From: Gammaproteobacteria bacterium
GTDB taxonomy: Bacteria > Pseudomonadota > Gammaproteobacteria > Pseudomonadales > Azotimanducaceae
Length of the DNA stretch: 64,000 bases
Assembly (NCBI GenBank): GCA_030428905.1
Contig: JAUIED010000002.1
Location: forward strand, 20,046-84,045
Direction: 5' to 3'
Every line of letters starts with the position of its first letter. The stretch's first letter is position 1. The notes beneath the pieces were generated by a model. The model made no database searches. It was given only the letters and a program-made list of their open reading frames with translations, and was not told where the DNA came from. Made by a program: the position numbers and the translations under genes. Shown in pieces: positions 62,427 through 64,000 of this stretch.

Positions 62427-64000
62427 TTACCTCGCGTCTGCTGCCGGAACGGTCCACACGGGCGAGGTCCAAGCCCGCTCCTGGATGACCGGCGAGTAAA
62501 AGGGTTCGTTGTCGGGATTGGTGCAGCATTTACCGTAGATGTCGCCATCTGCTTCACCGACACCGGCAAGGGCGGCGTTTGCTGCCTGCGCCTGGGATGC
62601 GCATTGCGCTGAGAAGGGATTTACGCCTGCCGCCTGGCACTGCACGGTGCTCCAGCGGCAGGTGGGATTCTCCAGCACCCGCGCATAATAAAAAGCGTGC
62701 TGGGATGGATCGAAGTCGGCATCCCGCCACACCGTGCACAGGTTTGCGGCACCACGGCCCGTGCGGGCGCAGTTGCGCGGGTCTACGCCGCCGCCGTTGT
62801 CAGCATCGCCGGCTACGTCAATTACCCGCTCGTGTACCGCGCCGTCTGCATCCACCCAGCCTTTGACGATCTGTATACGCTGCAGATCGGTGCCGGGCAG
62901 GTTGGCGGTGCCTGGGTCTTTCTGTGCGTTGACGAAGATCGACAGCGCGCTCGGCGCCGCCAGCTTGCCGCCCATGGGCACGCCTGCAGCATAGCCCTGC
63001 GCCACCGCGTCCGGGGCGTCGCACAGATCTCTAGGTAAATGCTCTCCAGCGAACAGACGCACCACCGGACGCGTACCGCTGGTGGCGTAGGTTTCGCGTC
63101 GCTTCATGGCGTCGAAGATGGCATCGCGGGAGTTCTCCTCCGCCCACACCACCGCATGGCCGCCGGGATTGGAGTAAAAGTGGTCCTGCACATTGCGGTA
63201 GCCCGCATCGCGCCGGCCCAGGTGGCCCGTGTAGTCGTTTTCCTCGGCCCCGCCCGGCGTTGCACTGTGTGTGTCTGTGCTGCCGACAAAGCCCATGACA
63301 AATGGGTTCACACCCTCCGCCTGAGCGTAGGCCAGGCCATCCTTCAGCGCGTTGCGCACCATGTTGCGGCGGGCATAGTCCTGCACGGAAACCGATGCTG
63401 CGCGCTCCGTGCGCACCACGCCATTCACCGACCCAAGCATGCTCAGATTGTCCGTGGTTACCTGCTCGAAATCGCACAGCTCGTCTTCAGTATCGACACC
63501 GAGTCCTAACAACCGATCGAATCGGCACTCGGAAGCCCCCTTGTGCTGCACCAGCTCCACGAGCGGCTCAAATGCCAGCCGGTCGTCGAGCTCGGCCACC
63601 GACTCCGGGTTTCGGAACATCAGGCCGCCGGCAAGGTTGGAGTTGTGCGGTATGGAGATTGCATCGCAGCCGTTTCCTGCCTCGGTGCACTCCCGGCGCA
63701 GCCCCTGCCACAACGCAGGAAAGTTGTACCGGCCGGTATCGTAGGTAGTAACAGGCATATCGATAACTTCAGCGTTTCTGAAGATCACATTGCGGTGCAT
63801 ATTCTGGCGGTCGGGGGAGTCTGTGTACTCGTACGCAATGAATGTCGTGAACTCGCAAGCCTCCGACCGATCGTAATGGTCTTCCGCTGCCTGCTGCACC
63901 CGGCCCCAAGCCTCCGCACCAGCAGCACCGCAATCGTTGAGCGTGCACACGAAGGAGTGCTCCGCCCCATCGGTTTTCTGTCCGGACAGGCCAGACCACC
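62427..64000 (-). CDS. DUF3604 domain protein, N terminus beyond the window
   Basis: The frame is open to the window end, so the 5' part is missing; at least 524 residues are present. SIPHNSNLAGG, GFVGSTDTHSATPGGAEE and RETYATSGTRP are typical of DUF3604, with His/Asp residues placed like those of PHP-type metallohydrolases. Many Cys residues (for example CTEAGNGC, CRWSTVQC, CASQ, KCC) suggest disulfides and export. The last codons name no partner. It probably acts in the periplasm or outside the cell; its substrate is unknown. Confidence 0.82.
   Translation of the reverse strand, partial: WSGLSGQKTDGAEHSFVCTLNDCGAAGAEAWGRVQQAAEDHYDRSEACEFTTFIAYEYTDSPDRQNMHRNVIFRNAEVIDMPVTTYDTGRYNFPALWQGLRRECTEAGNGCDAISIPHNSNLAGGLMFRNPESVAELDDRLAFEPLVELVQHKGASECRFDRLLGLGVDTEDELCDFEQVTTDNLSMLGSVNGVVRTERAASVSVQDYARRNMVRNALKDGLAYAQAEGVNPFVMGFVGSTDTHSATPGGAEENDYTGHLGRRDAGYRNVQDHFYSNPGGHAVVWAEENSRDAIFDAMKRRETYATSGTRPVVRLFAGEHLPRDLCDAPDAVAQGYAAGVPMGGKLAAPSALSIFVNAQKDPGTANLPGTDLQRIQIVKGWVDADGAVHERVIDVAGDADNGGGVDPRNCARTGRGAANLCTVWRDADFDPSQHAFYYARVLENPTCRWSTVQCQAAGVNPFSAQCASQAQAANAALAGVGEADGDIYGKCCTNPDNEPFYSPVIQERAWTSPVWTVPAADAR

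Overview
The window is GC-rich, densely coded DNA that looks like a gammaproteobacterium able to mineralise steroids, probably aquatic. The Gram-negative signs are a TonB-dependent receptor, an RND efflux pair, lipoprotein and Sec signals, and short overlapping operons. No rRNA, tRNA, CRISPR array, transposase or phage gene was seen, and no stretch over about 300 bases lacks a gene. The taxonomic placement is inferred from gene content only.

The main content is a steroid ring-degradation regulon of the 9,10-seco type. A 17-gene minus-strand operon (31810 down to 15130, no gap over 32 bp) encodes hsaA, hsaD, hsaE, hsaC (rings A/B), then ipdA, ipdB, an enoyl-CoA hydratase, ipdC, echA20, two acyl-CoA dehydrogenases, fadA6, an SDR, ipdF, a MaoC hydratase, another SDR, an MFS carrier and an LLM oxidoreductase (rings C/D). 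Around it lie four more divergent units: a KshA-like Rieske oxygenase/LLM/acyl-CoA dehydrogenase operon facing an AraC regulator (1984-6433); two Lrp/AsnC regulators plus an SDR facing an NTF2-like protein, fadD3, a ferredoxin, an MFS carrier and a peroxiredoxin (32764-39450); an SDR pair facing an acyl-CoA ligase, a degenerate amidohydrolase and a second Rieske oxygenase (43942-49387); and fadE30 plus a partner dehydrogenase facing a TonB receptor and two SDRs (49391-55706).

All five divergent promoters (5190, 31874, 34825, 45636, 51762) carry the same 35-bp element: two TGCGYA-type boxes exactly 24 bp apart. This ties the five clusters into one candidate regulon, including genes with no known steroid role and a candidate steroid-uptake receptor. 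KstD, KshB, HsaB, HsaF/G and side-chain genes are not in the window.

A second notable item is a secreted peroxiredoxin (38911-39450) whose reading frame holds TGA exactly where the peroxidatic cysteine belongs, followed by a hairpin that fits the bacterial SECIS model; it is very probably a selenoprotein.

Other regions: an SLC13-type transporter (123-1898); a TetR-controlled RND efflux operon with a perfect operator palindrome (6430-11245) followed by a GT32 glycosyltransferase; small membrane and secreted proteins of unknown role (11955-15041); two spondin-domain proteins co-transcribed with an OmpR-type two-component system behind a repeat-rich promoter (40176-43945); and a right-hand block of secreted or phosphate/lipid-related proteins (PhoX-like DUF839, di-haem protein, PI-PLC-like), a kinase-like phosphotransferase, an OYE-family reductase and a partial DUF3604 protein (55781-64000).
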